The notes under the pieces are model-generated. The model was given only the letters and a program-made list of their open reading frames with translations. It was not told the DNA's origin and made no database searches. Positions 1-21,821 of a stretch of DNA of 22,201 bases are shown in pieces. The DNA comes from Parvularia atlantis (Eukaryota > Opisthokonta > Rotosphaerida): assembly GCA_943704415.1 (NCBI GenBank), contig CALSCO010001335.1, positions 1-22,201 on the forward strand, in the 5' to 3' direction. The position numbers and the translations under genes are program-made. Positions within the stretch are counted from its first letter, which is position 1; each line of letters starts with the position of its first letter.

Positions 1-65
1 ACACAAGGAGTTCAGTTTAGGTTGAAAAAGGCACTTTTGTAAGAGGCGTCGCGGCTGAGCTCCGC

Positions 66-167
66 ATGGGCCTGATCGCGCACGGCGGCCACGTGCAGGC
101 CGACTACATCATCAGCAAGCTGGACGTCACGGCCGACGTGGGCTCCCTTGTCAACTCTGTCGAGAGC
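66..167 (+). CDS. possible exon of an unrecognised plus-strand gene (doubtful)
   Basis: An open stretch beginning at an ATG uses the codons typical of real genes here (GAC, AAG, CTG, ATC, GTC). It is followed by a good intron match at 168-229, with a GTGCG donor, CTGACC, and GCAG acceptor. The frame is also open upstream to about position 21, after a TTTAG, so it could be an internal exon of a gene entering from the left edge. The peptide (HGGHVQADYIISKLDVTADV in part) is not one I recognise. Against it, frames after the intron run antisense into the last exon of the gene ending at 268, so no sensible 3' end can be given. Confidence 0.25.
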
Positions 168-267
168 GTGCGGGCTGGCGCGCGTCTGCTTCTCGGTCGT
201 GTTCCGTGTCTCGCGCGGCCTGACCGCAGTGCGGCTCGAGTGCACGAAACAGCCCGCAGGCGCGAGC

Positions 268-1896
268 TCACAGCTTGCCGCGCAGCTTGTCGAGCTTGGC
301 CTGTGCGCGCCGGGCCTGGTCGTTGTACGGCTCGTCGCGGTCGGCCACGGCGGCCTTGAAGCCCGCCTCGGCGGCGCGCTGCTGGAACGCGTAGCCCTGG
401 CGCGGTGTGAGCGGGAGTGCAGCGCGGGCGGCGACGGTGCACCTCCTTGGTGTGGCGCGAGATGCCGTCAAAGTAGACCGACAGCATCTGCTGCGCGGCG
501 AGCCCGGCCTGCTGCAGCGGCAGGTTGCAGACCTGCTTCTGCATGATCAGCTGGTTGATCGGCATCATGGCGATGCTGCGGACACGCGGCGCATCAGCTG
601 CGACGCATGCACAGCGCGCACACGCCGCACGCACCGCTCCAACAGGTTCTCAAAGACCTGGTCGAGCTCGTTGGCCGGCGCGCACTCGAGTGCCAGGCCC
701 CTGGGGACGGCCGCACATCGTCAGCAATTACACCAGCTGGTCGCACCGCGGCCGCACCAGTCAACGGCCTGCTTGCCCGTGATCAAGTCGCCCGTGAGCA
801 GCATGCGCTTGGCACGCTGGACGCCGACGCGCGCGACCCACAGCGCGGTGGTCGGCGTGCTGTGTGCCTGTGAGCGGTGCGGCAGCGGCTCACATGGGCG
901 GGCGCACACCCCCAGACGCGCGCGGGCGGGTAGCCGATGCGCGCCGTGTCCTCGATCACGAGAAAGTCGGCGCACAGGGCCATGTCGGTGCCGCCTGGTC
1001 GTGCGCGCGCGTCTGTGATGTCGAGCAGCGAAGGGTGGTGCGCGCGCGCACCGGCCACGCAGAAGCCGTGCACCTTGACCACGACGGGCTTCTCCGAGTG
1101 GAACAGGCTCATGAAGCCTGCGAGCGCGTGTGTGTGCGTGCGCACGTGAGCGAGCGAGGAAGACAACGGGCGGCTGCGGTCTGACTGACCCTTGACGTTG
1201 CGCGACATCATCTGGAAGTCGACGACCTGCGCGCAGCGCTGGTGAGCGTCGTGCGGCGCGCGGACGGAGCACGTGTGGCGCACGGGGTCCCACGTCTGCG
1301 TCGGGTCATGGTTGACTGGGCGCGCGGGGGGAGCGCGCGATCAGCCCGCAGCAGCGCGATGGACGGAGGGCGCACCGGCCTGGGTGAGCGGGGCGAGCGG
1401 CGAGCCGGCGGGGAGGTCGCGCATGGTCGGGTCGTGGCGGGCCGCGGCGAGGTCGCGCGGGTCGTCGATGATGTGCTCGGCCGAGGCGACGAGGTCGTAG
1501 CCGCCGCAGAAGCCCTTGCCGCGCCCCGACAGCGCGATGACGTGCACCGCCGGGTCCAGATTGGCACGCTCGACGGCGCCCGCGAGCATCCTGCGCGCCG
1601 CGCGGGCCGTCAGCATCAGCCGCTGCCGATGCGAGGCGCACGAGGGCGGCACCGCGGCAGCTCGAGGGTAATGCCGTTGCCGCGGTGCGGCCGGTTAAGC
1701 ACGACGTGCGCCACGCGCCCGCGCACCTCGTACAGCACCGACAGCTGCGCGCGCGGTCGGCCGAGCGCCCCGATCGCGGCGTGCCGCACGCAGATGCACG
1801 CACCTCGGACGCGGCAGCCGCCGCCGCCGCCGCCGCCGACGCCGCCGAGCTGAAGGCGCGCGCCACCGAGCCGCGCGCGACGCACACCGGTACCAT
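268..1896 (-). CDS. enoyl-CoA hydratase/isomerase (crotonase) family protein, probably mitochondrial
   Basis: Eleven exons give 349 aa. Introns are 1745-1803, 1591-1652, 1316-1375, 1227-1283, 1118-1189, 995-1051, 860-909, 701-757, 576-634 and 397-442, and all exon phases agree. The N-terminus (MVPVCVARGSVARAFSS, then an Ala run) looks like a mitochondrial presequence; it is encoded by its own exon and decided the start. The crotonase fold is clear: VLNRPHRGN, GRGKGFCGGYDL (first oxyanion loop), WDPVVDFQMMSRNVKG, VHGFCVAGGTDMALCAD (second oxyanion loop), IGYPPARVWG, RDEPYND near the C-terminus. This motif set matches the long actinobacterial-type EchA subgroup better than canonical fungal or animal mitochondrial hydratase. 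The acid expected after the GYP segment is Pro here, so the reaction and substrate are uncertain. It is divergent from the kinase at 2146. Confidence 0.88.
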
Positions 1897-2145
1897 GCTC
1901 GCCCAGCAACAATGCACTTCAATGCACAAGTCCTGCGCGGGCGCCATGCTGGGCACTCTGCGGGCCCAGACAGGCGCTTAGGCACCATTTGCGTCGTCGT
2001 TGGCGAAGCGCGGGGCCGTGGGCTTGTGGGCGCGGCGCGGCCGTGGCGGTGGGCGCGGGCGCGGGACGGGGCGCGCTGCGGGGCGCGGTGGAACGAGGGG
2101 GATCGCGCACGACGGCGTGGTTAACTGGGGCGCGCGGTCGGCAGG
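1897..2145. promoter_or_regulatory. divergent intergenic region between crotonase and Pkc1-like genes
   Basis: These 249 bp hold both 5' ends. No TATA-like or other confident element is visible. A TTAACTG followed by GGCAG directly before the ATG at 2146 looks like the 3' end of an intron, so the kinase mRNA may have a spliced 5' leader; I could not find a convincing donor. Confidence 0.4.
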
Positions 2146-5689
<3,544 letters not shown>

Positions 5690-5870
5690 ACTCCCACTGC
5701 TTGCTCTCTTTTGCTTTGTTTCTCAGCAATCTTCCTCCCCTCCCTGACAGTGTTCCAACCCCCCTCGACCCGACTGTGCCGCAGTGTGCAGTGCGAGCGC
5801 AGTCCAGCTGGGCAGGCGCAAGGTGCTGACTACGAGCACTTAGCGATCAGTGCACATCGTCCGCGTAGGG
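5690..5870 (+). other. intergenic, T- and C-rich
   Basis: This region holds the 3' flank of the Pkc1-like gene and the 5' flank of the next small gene. It is visibly richer in T than the coding DNA. A CTGAC followed by CACTTAG near 5825-5842 resembles an intron 3' end, so the small gene may have a leader exon here. I see no other gene. Confidence 0.4.
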
Positions 5871-6263
5871 ATGTACTGCCTGCACATGCTGCTGCCGCTG
5901 GCGCTGCTGCCGCGGCCGACGGCGCCGCCACTGCTGCTGCTGACGTACCTGATCTCGCTGTTTGTGCACAGGCGGTGCGTGCGCGCGTGCGCGTGGATGC
6001 TTGCGCACGCCCGTCGCTGACGGCTCCGAATATGCAGACCGTGCGCGACGTGCACGCTGCTGTTTGTGGGCGTGCTCGTGAGGTGCGCGCGCGGCCGCGA
6101 TGCCGACGCGGCCCGCTAACGTGCTGCGATGCGCCGCAGCTCGTGCCAGTACGACGCCTGCTGGATCGACCTTACGCAGCCGCTCCTCCTGCCGCAGCGC
6201 ACGCCGCCCGCGTGGACGCAGCGCGTGGCGGACGCGGCGGCGGCGGGGGCGGCGGCGGGGTAG
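5871..6263 (+). CDS. small hydrophobic (membrane) protein, unrecognised
   Basis: Three exons (5871-5974, 6038-6082, 6140-6263) give 90 aa. Both introns, 5975-6037 and 6083-6139, have GTGCG donors, CTGAC or CTAAC, and GCAG acceptors, and they preserve one frame. The N-terminus is strongly hydrophobic (HMLLPLALLP, then PPLLLLTYLISLFVH), followed by an Arg pair and a second apolar stretch (CTLLFVGVLV). The rest is a Cys- and Trp-containing segment (SSCQYDACWIDL), then a Pro- and Ala-rich tail ending at TAG. This suggests one or two membrane helices. I do not recognise the family. Support is the splice grammar and frame only, and the start could lie upstream in another exon. It converges on the small gene at 6473-6997. 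Confidence 0.55.
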
Positions 6264-6472
6264 CACTACGGACGCGTGATGCTGCGTTCTTTGTTTTTTT
6301 TCTTTGCGTGTGTGTGTGTGTGTGTGCGGCGCGCGACTGTACAGCGGGAGGAGAGGAGAAGGTCGGCGAGGGCCCCGCCCGCGCTCGCGAGGGAGGCGGC
6401 TTTGCGGGCGCAACGCGTCATGTAGTCGGCCGCGGGGATGGCGGCCGAGGCGTGAAGGGGGTGGAGGGCGGC
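6264..6472. other. intergenic between two convergent small genes
   Basis: A T run near 6292-6305, a (GT)n run at 6308-6326 and purine-rich sequence lie here. They fit 3' flanks of the convergent genes; no coding signal is seen. Confidence 0.5.
6308..6326 (+). repeat. short (GT)n microsatellite
   Basis: Nine and a half GT units lie in the space between the two convergent small genes. Confidence 0.9.
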
Positions 6473-6997
6473 TTACTGTCTATTCTGCGCGAGGACAACG
6501 ACGAGCACGACGATCCCGACCACGACAACGACCTGCGGGGCGCAGTCAGCGGGCGACGGCGGCGGTGGGCGCTGCGGGCCGCGACGCACGTTGACGATGA
6601 GGATTGGGATGATGTACTGCGAGTATCTGTGCGCGCGCGCGCGTGCTCAGTGTAGGCAGCGAAGGCGACGGCGAGCAGGGCACGGACCACTTGATCTCGC
6701 GCCACCACTGCGCCACGCGCGCGCGCGTGAGCGATCGCCCTCGTGCGCACCGCGCAGGCGCACCTTGGGGCCGTGGTCGACGCAGCCCATGGTGCACGAC
6801 GTGTCCTCCTCGACGACACCAAGCGCGCGGTTGATCTGCTTGCGCACGACTGCACCGCGCCGCGCTCAGCGCCCGCCCGCCACGTGGCGCATCCACGCAC
6901 GCCGCTCGAGCTCCGGGTCGTTCAGGTCCGGGTCGTCCTCCGGCGACGCCGCCGCCGCCGCCGCGGGCACGGCCACGACGACGTCGCCCGCCGCCAT
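6473..6997 (-). CDS. small tail-anchored-type membrane protein, unrecognised
   Basis: Five exons (6901-6997, 6764-6849, 6684-6707, 6590-6616, 6473-6532) give 97 aa; two are only 24 and 27 nt. Introns 6850-6900, 6708-6763, 6617-6683 and 6533-6589 follow the local grammar and keep one frame. The acidic segment DDPDLNDPELERLVRKQ leads to INRALGVVEEDTSCTMGCVD, then WWREIKWS, then a single C-terminal hydrophobic helix (IIPILIVNVVVVVGIVVLVV) ending AQNRQ. One helix at the extreme C-terminus with a soluble N-terminus is the layout of a tail-anchored protein. The family is not recognised. The start codon is 62 bp from that of the divergent reductase gene, so the two probably share a promoter. Confidence 0.65.
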
Positions 6998-7059
6998 CAG
7001 CGATCGGCTCGAGAATCGAGCTGTCACGAAGCACGTGACCGGCCGCGTGGCGCTGAGCG
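6998..7059. promoter_or_regulatory. 62-bp bidirectional promoter between divergent start codons
   Basis: The whole space between the small membrane gene (-) and the methionine synthase reductase gene (+) is 62 bp. It contains CACGTGA at 7032-7038. In yeasts this is the Cbf1 site found before sulfur and methionine genes, but the hexamer also occurs elsewhere in this GC-rich window, so its meaning is uncertain. Confidence 0.4.
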
Positions 7060-9293
7060 ATGGCCGTCGAGCGGACGGCGGCGGCGGCAGCGGTCGTGGT
7101 GCTGTTCGGGAGCGAGACGGGCAACGCGGCGCACATCGCCGCGACGCTGGCCGCCGATGCGCCCGCGCGGCTGCACCGCCCGCACCTGCGCCTGCGCGCC
7201 GCGCCCCTCAACGACTTTGACAAGGCGCTGCTCGGCCCGCTCGCCAACGACGGCGTCGCGCGCGTCCTGCTCGTCGTCGTGTGCTCGTCGACTGGCGACG
7301 GCGACGTGCCCGAGAGCGCCGTCAAGTTTGCCAAGTGGGCGCGCGGCAAGAAGGGCGACGCGGCCACGCGCGCGCTCTTCGCCAAGGTATGCGCCATTGC
7401 GGCGTCAGGTGGTCGCGGGCTGACGCGCGCACGTCGCAAAGGTGCGCATGGCCGTGCTGTGCCTCGGCGACACCAACTACGAGAACTTTTGCGGCGGCGG
7501 GCGCAAGGTACACCAGGCGCTCAAGGACCTTGGCGTGGCGGACGAGTTCCACCCGCGCGCACTCGCCGACGATGGCACCAGCCTCGAGCAGGTCGTCGAC
7601 CCGTGGCTCGAGGGTCTGTGGCCAGCGCTGGACGCGGCACTGCAAGCCGAGGAGGGCGGGGCGCTGGACACGACCGCGCCGAGCGTCGCCGACGTTGAGC
7701 ATGCTGACCCAGCGGCGTCTCCCGTGCCCACCGTGGCCGCGGCGCCTGAGATGGACGCGCTCTGGAGGCGGTTGAGCGTCGCACTCAAGCTGCCCGCCGC
7801 GCCCGACCGCGCGCCTGACGACGACGCCCTGCCGCGCATGCCCGTCGCGCGCCTGCGCATCGTGACGTCTGCTGTTGTCGCACCGCCGACGGACGCGCCG
7901 ATGGCCGAGCCCGTGCCGCTGCACCTCAGTTCGCAAGCGCAGCTGTCCCGCGCGACCGTCACGCACGCGCGCTGCATGACCGCGCCGGGTGCGCTCAAGC
8001 GCACGCTCGCGCTCGAGCTGGCCGTCGCCGTCGATGACAATGGCGAGCCGTACCAGCCGGGCGACGCCATTGGCGTGTGCTGCCCGAACCCGGACGATGT
8101 CGTTACGGCGCTGCTGGCGCGGCTGCGGCTTGACGGTGCGCTCGGCGTCGCGTTCGAGGGCGTGGACGAGGTCCCGGCGCACCTGGCGAGGTGCCGCACG
8201 GTGCGCGACGTCGTGCAGCGCGCGCTCGACTTGGCCTCGTTCCCCAAGAAGGCCACACTGCGCGCCCTGGCCGCGCACACGGCCGACGAGACCGAGCGTA
8301 AGCTGCTGCTGCACCTGTGCAGCCGCGGCGGCTCGACCGACTACGCCGCGGCGCGTGCCCAGGCGCCGACGCTGCTCGACATGCTCGCTGCCTTCCCATC
8401 GTGCAACCCGCCGCTGGCCATGCTGTGCGAGCAGCTGTTGCCGCTCGCGCCGCGCTACTACTCAGTGGCGTCGAGCGCGCGTGCGCACCCGGCCAGCGCG
8501 ACGGTTGTGTTCAACGTCGTGCGCTACACTGACGCGGGCGGGCGGGAGCGGCAGGGCTTGTGCACCGCGTGGCTGGAGGACCGTGTGCACGCGTCGCTCG
8601 GGCGGCGCCTGGTGCGCGCCGACGGGCGCGTCGCACTCGCGGGCGGCGTGCTCGGATTGGACGTTTTCCTGCGCCGCGCGACGGACTTTGTGCTGCCCAC
8701 CGCCGACACCGCCACAGCCGAGCCGCTGATCATGATCGGGCCGGGCACGGGCGTCGCGCCGTTTGTGGGCTTTCTGGAGGAACTGCGGCAGCGGCACTCG
8801 GGCGCCGAGACGTGGCTGTTCTACGGGTGCCGCGACACACGCCTGGACCTGCTCTTTGGCGACGAGCTGGCGGCCTTCGTGGCCGACGGCACGCTCAGGT
8901 GCGCGCCGCGCGCCGCCGGCCTCGCACTCCCGCTGACCGGCGCCGCGCGCAGCCATCTGCACATCTCGTGCTCGCGCATGGGCGACGTGCTGCCGGCCGA
9001 GCACCACGCTGGCTACGTGCAGGCGGCGATGGAGCGCCAGGGCGCGGCGCTGGCCGAGGCGCTGCTCAAGCGCAGCGCGCGGGTCTACATCTGCGGGTGC
9101 GTGCGCACGCGTGGATGAACTGATCGCTCACGCGCTCGTACGAGAAAGCGACGCACAGGGCATGCTGCGCGACGTGACGACGGCGCTGGAGCGCATCGTC
9201 GTGGCCGGCACGGGCATCGACGTGGGCTCGGCGCGGCTGCTGCTGCAGCAGTGGCGCGAGGCGCGGCGTCTGGTCGTCGACGTCTGGGGCTGA
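7060..9293 (+). CDS. MTRR: methionine synthase reductase (diflavin NADPH reductase)
   Basis: Three exons (7060-7386, 7442-9100, 9159-9293; introns 7387-7441 and 9101-9158) give 706 aa, the usual size for MTRR. The FMN (flavodoxin) domain shows LFGSETGN, CSSTGDGDVPES and LGDTNYENFCGGG. The stretch from the GGG-K loop to DDGTSLEQVVDPWLEGLWP matches MTRR rather than NDOR1 or cytochrome P450 reductase. The FAD domain has PRYYSVASS; the NADPH domain has IGPGTGVAPFVGF, LFYGCRD, VYICG, and a C-terminal DVWG aromatic. Family role: it passes NADPH electrons through FAD and FMN to reactivate oxidised cob(II)alamin on methionine synthase. The gene is intron-poor beside its neighbours, with one 1,659-nt exon. 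NDOR1-like is the main alternative. Confidence 0.88.
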
Positions 9294-9402
9294 ATGCTCA
9301 ATGCGGGCAGCGCGACTGTGCGGCTGTGAACAGTGCCGCGTGAGCTCATGTTTTCACTGGCCGCCACACCCGTCGCGTGGGTGGGCCGCAGCATCAGTGC
9401 GA

Positions 9403-14887
<5,485 letters not shown>

Positions 14888-14927
14888 AGTGCTCTCACTG
14901 GACATGTGTACACACTGCAAGCTGCTC
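14888..14927. other. 40-bp gap between convergent SWR1 and DPH6 stop codons
   Basis: Both mRNAs must carry 3' untranslated sequence, so the transcripts almost certainly overlap tail to tail. No terminator or poly(A) signal is obvious. Confidence 0.5.
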
Positions 14928-17215
14928 TTAGACGGCGTCTGCCCACAGCAGCGCGGCGGCAGCGACGCGCACACACGTCCCGCTGGCTGCGTCGAGGCAG
15001 TGCACGCCGTCGACCAACACCGCGTCCGCCGGCCCGCCACCGCCCGCTGCAAACGTCTGCTGCCGCGCCAGGCGGAAGCGTGAGCCGAGCGCATCCGCCA
15101 CGGCCGCCGCGATATCGCTGCCCGCCTCCAGCGCCGCGACCGCAAACAGGCGCCGGCCGCGCACGACCGCGTGCACCACCTGGCCGGCGCCGAAGGTCGC
15201 TCGTTGGCGCGACTGATCGTCGGTGCGCTCGTCTGCATCGTCGTCGTCGTAGTCTTTCGCCGTGTCCCCAGAGGCGCACGCGGCCACGGCCCACTCGATC
15301 GGCGCGCCGCGCGGCAGGGCGCTGACGTGCACGTAGACGGTCGGCGGCGTCCATTTGGGCGAGCCGTCGTGATCGAGAGCGTGCCGCCACGCACGCGTCC
15401 ACAGCTCGTGCGCCAGCGACGCAGGCACGCTCGGTGCGAGGTATGCGACGCAAGAGGCCAGCTGCGCCCAGCCCAGGCCGTGCCGCGCGACGACGGCGAG
15501 CGCGTGCCGCAGCGCGAGGGCGGCCATCGGCGAGAGCGACGCGTCCACTGGCAGCGTCATCGTCGCCGGCACGAGCGGGATCTGCCCCGCGACGAGCAGC
15601 AGGCCGTTCACCTGCGCGTGACGCCGTGTGAGCACGCATCAGACGCAGGCGCGGGCGCGGGGGCGCACCTCGACGGCCTGGCTGTATGGGCCGATGTTGG
15701 CCGGCGCCCAGTTGGAGATACTCTGGACGTGCGTGACGAGCCGTGGCGCCGCCGAACGCGACACGAGCGCGTCCAGCCGCACCCGGTGCCCGCGCAGCCG
15801 CGCCACGCCGACGGTGACGCGCGCGGGCGGGTTAATAGACGCGATGCGCTCGCGGTAGACGGCGTTGACCGCCGCAAAGTCGCCCATGTCGCGCAGCCAC
15901 AGCGCAACGAGCACCACGCGCCGCAGCCCGTCCACCACACCGGCCTCCGCCAGCACCGCCTCGATCCGCGCCAGCACCGCAGCGGTCTCGTCGGCGACCG
16001 TCGCCCCCTGAGCCGTCGCGTTGCTGATCGCCACGAAGCACTCGCTGACCAGCAGCGTCGGCGTGTCGGCCGTGACGTCGTCTTGCGCGTCGTGCGGTTT
16101 GGCAGCGCCGGCCAACTCGGGTGAGCTTGTGCCGAGCTCGTCTAGGGCGCGGCGCACCGGCAGGAACTCGTCCAGGTATGACGCGAGCGGTCGGCGCAGG
16201 AGGTCGACGAGCGGGCACGCGCCGACGATGCGCAGCCCGCGGCCGGCGTCGCGCTGGTCGTCGAGCGCGTCGGCTGGGAGCACGCGCGACGGCGGCTTGT
16301 CCTCGAGCGTGACCTCGGGCAGGCGGAGGTAGCCGACGGGCGCGACCGGGTTGTGCGAGACGAGGACAAGCTCGGTGCGGTCCAGGCGCAGGCGGCGGCG
16401 GAAAATAGGCGCGTCGAGCGTAAGCGTCTCGTACTCGCCGCCCTCGCCTGCGACGTGGACGTCGTAGCGCTCGTGCTGCCCGCGTGCGCGCGTGCGGTCA
16501 GCGCAGCGGGGCGGCGGCAGCACGGCGCACACACCAGCAGCTGCAGGTGCGCAAAGACGTCCCCGAGCGGGCGGCCGAGGTGCTTGCGCGGGTCGAGGCC
16601 TGCAGTTAGGTTCAGCGTGGGGCGCGCCGTCGTCGTTGGCGCTCACCGACGGCAGCGACCTTGACGAGGACTGGGCGCATCTCGCAGGCGAAGATGGTGC
16701 ACAGGAGGGCCGTCTGGTCCTCGCGCCAGAGGTACGCGAGCACGGTGAGGCCGAGGCGTGCGCAGCTGCGTGCGCGGTGCGGTGTCGGCGAGAGATGCAG
16801 CAGCGGGGCGGGCGTGCGCGCACACGTGCTCGACGCGGGCGCGCTGGTAGTCGGAGAGGATGGCGCCGACAGCGACGGCGTCAATCTCGGGCAGGGCGGC
16901 GCGGACGGCGCGAAGGACGTCGGTGAGGCGCTCGACCTCGTCGTGTGCGTCGTCGTCGGCGCGGTCGTAGTCGCGGCCGGTGTTGTTGGCGGTGCCGGGG
17001 AGGACGTGCGCGCGGAAGAGCGGGAGGGCGAGCGCGGCGGCCTGTGCGTCGATGGCGTCGTGTGCGACGGTCTGGTACATCCAGCTGTCGATCTCGTGCA
17101 GGCCGCGGGGCGGTGCGAGGTTGGCGAGGGCGCGGAGGGTGTGGCCGTGGGCGAGTGCGTGGAGCAGGGCCATGCACGAGTCCTTGCCGCCGCTGAGCAG
17201 TCCGACCACCTGCAT
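14928..17215 (-). CDS. DPH6: diphthine-ammonia ligase fused to two RidA-like domains
   Basis: Five exons (16824-17215, 16647-16765, 16535-16599, 15669-16475, 14928-15611) give 688 aa, close to yeast Dph6. Introns are 16766-16823, 16600-16646, 16476-16534 and 15612-15668. The start follows from MQVVGLLSGGKDSCMALLHA, the PP-loop ATP-pyrophosphatase motif (SGGKDS, residues 8-13). Other ligase motifs are GAILSDYQRARVEHVCARL, LAYLW, KVAAVGLDPRKHLG and GEGGEYETLTLDAP. Two RidA/YjgF-like modules follow: one around residues 300-420 (INPPARVTVGVARL) and one from about 440 (NIGPYSQAVEVNGLLLVAGQ). The enzyme performs the last step of diphthamide synthesis on eEF2, amidating diphthine with ammonia and ATP in the cytosol. 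The ligase-RidA fusion is the form known in fungi. Confidence 0.95.
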
Positions 17216-17251
17216 CGTTGTCTGTGGGGTGGGGTGCGCGGGTGCGGGGTT

Positions 17252-17549
17252 CGAGTGCAGCGAGTGCGGCGAGTGCGGCGAGTGCGGGGCGAGTGCGGCG
17301 CGAGTGCGGCGAGTGCAGCGAGTGCGCAGGGGCGGCGAGTGCGGCGCGTGTGCGGCGAGTGCAGCGAGTGCGCAGGGGCGAGTGCGGCGCGTGTGCGGCG
17401 AGTGCGGCGCGTGTGCGGCGCGAGTGCAGCGAGTGCGCAGGGGCGAGTGCGGCGCGTGTGCGGCGAGTGCAGCGAGTGCGCAGGGGCGAGTGTGCGGCGT
17501 GGGCGGCGAGTGCAGCGAGTGCGCAGGGGCGAGTGTGCGGCGTGGGCGC
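17252..17549 (+). repeat. GC-rich minisatellite in the divergent DPH6/kinase promoter
   Basis: An array of GCGAGTGCG-like short units carries a higher-order unit. The block gcagcgagtgcgcagggg plus CG recurs exactly at 17315, 17361, 17426, 17469 and 17512, so the periods are 46, 65, 43 and 43. It starts about 37 bp upstream of the DPH6 ATG and ends about 136 bp before the kinase ATG. It is non-coding as far as I can judge. Confidence 0.92.
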
Positions 17550-17685
17550 GAAGTGCGGCGTGATCGCCGCCATGCGCTGTCACTTTTCCCGCCCCTCGCC
17601 GCTCGCAGCCGCTCGCAGCCACCAGCCCGCCCGCAGCCACCAGCCCGCCACCAGCCGCCGCAGCCGCCCGCCACCAGCCGCCGCG
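17550..17685 (+). promoter_or_regulatory. probable 5' untranslated leader of the kinase gene
   Basis: C-rich sequence with repeated CAGCCACCAGCCCGC-like blocks runs up to the kinase ATG at 17686. An in-frame ATG at 17572 with no stop between would add 38 low-complexity residues; I prefer 17686 because conserved-looking sequence begins there. Confidence 0.4.
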
Positions 17686-21406
<3,721 letters not shown>

Positions 21407-21821
21407 TAGCCTGAGTGAGCAAAACAGAAATGATACTGGCATATGCAAAGCCGAGACTTTGCCGACGACGATCAGCTGAATCGCTAGCGCTCGGCCGTGC
21501 GCCGCGATCGGACTTTTAATGCGAGTCGCTGATTTTGCATTTGCGTGGCAGCCGCGTCGAGCGCGCATTTGCAGCGTGTCGGCAGGCAGAGCCCCAAGCC
21601 ACTACTCATACCAGCGAACGGCAGGACGCTGGCGAGCGACATGCCGATAGCATGCTTGATGCTAGTATTTCACGGTCGCGAGGCTTCACTGCCGAGCGCG
21701 TGTCGACCGCCGCTCGAACGCCAGCAACTGGCACAGCTACGAGGCGGTGCGTCGTCCTTCGCGGCCAAATGCCCAATGCGTCTGCTGCCATGTCCCTCCG
21801 GGCTCGTTCCATCATGATCAC
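21407..21821. other. intergenic or undetermined sequence with lower GC
   Basis: Base composition changes after the kinase fusion gene: A and T become common, and the GTGCG intron grammar disappears. Short open frames on the plus strand (within 21535-21861) are not recognisable. The frame of the Crinkler-like feature is open for part of this stretch, but I cannot tell whether it belongs to that gene. Confidence 0.4.

Noticed and set aside
7060-9293. NDOR1 (Tah18) or cytochrome P450 reductase identity
   Set aside because: The GGG-K loop, the DDGTSLEQVVDPWLEGLWP stretch and the length fit methionine synthase reductase better. Not fully excluded without a tree.
17252-17549. CRISPR-like array
   Set aside because: Spacing is irregular, the 'spacers' are themselves repeat variants, and the context is eukaryotic. 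It is a minisatellite.
16881-17573. Long minus- and plus-strand frames across the minisatellite (His/Ala/Arg/Ser-rich)
   Set aside because: They only translate the repeat; no frame has domain content, and DPH6 clearly starts at 17215.
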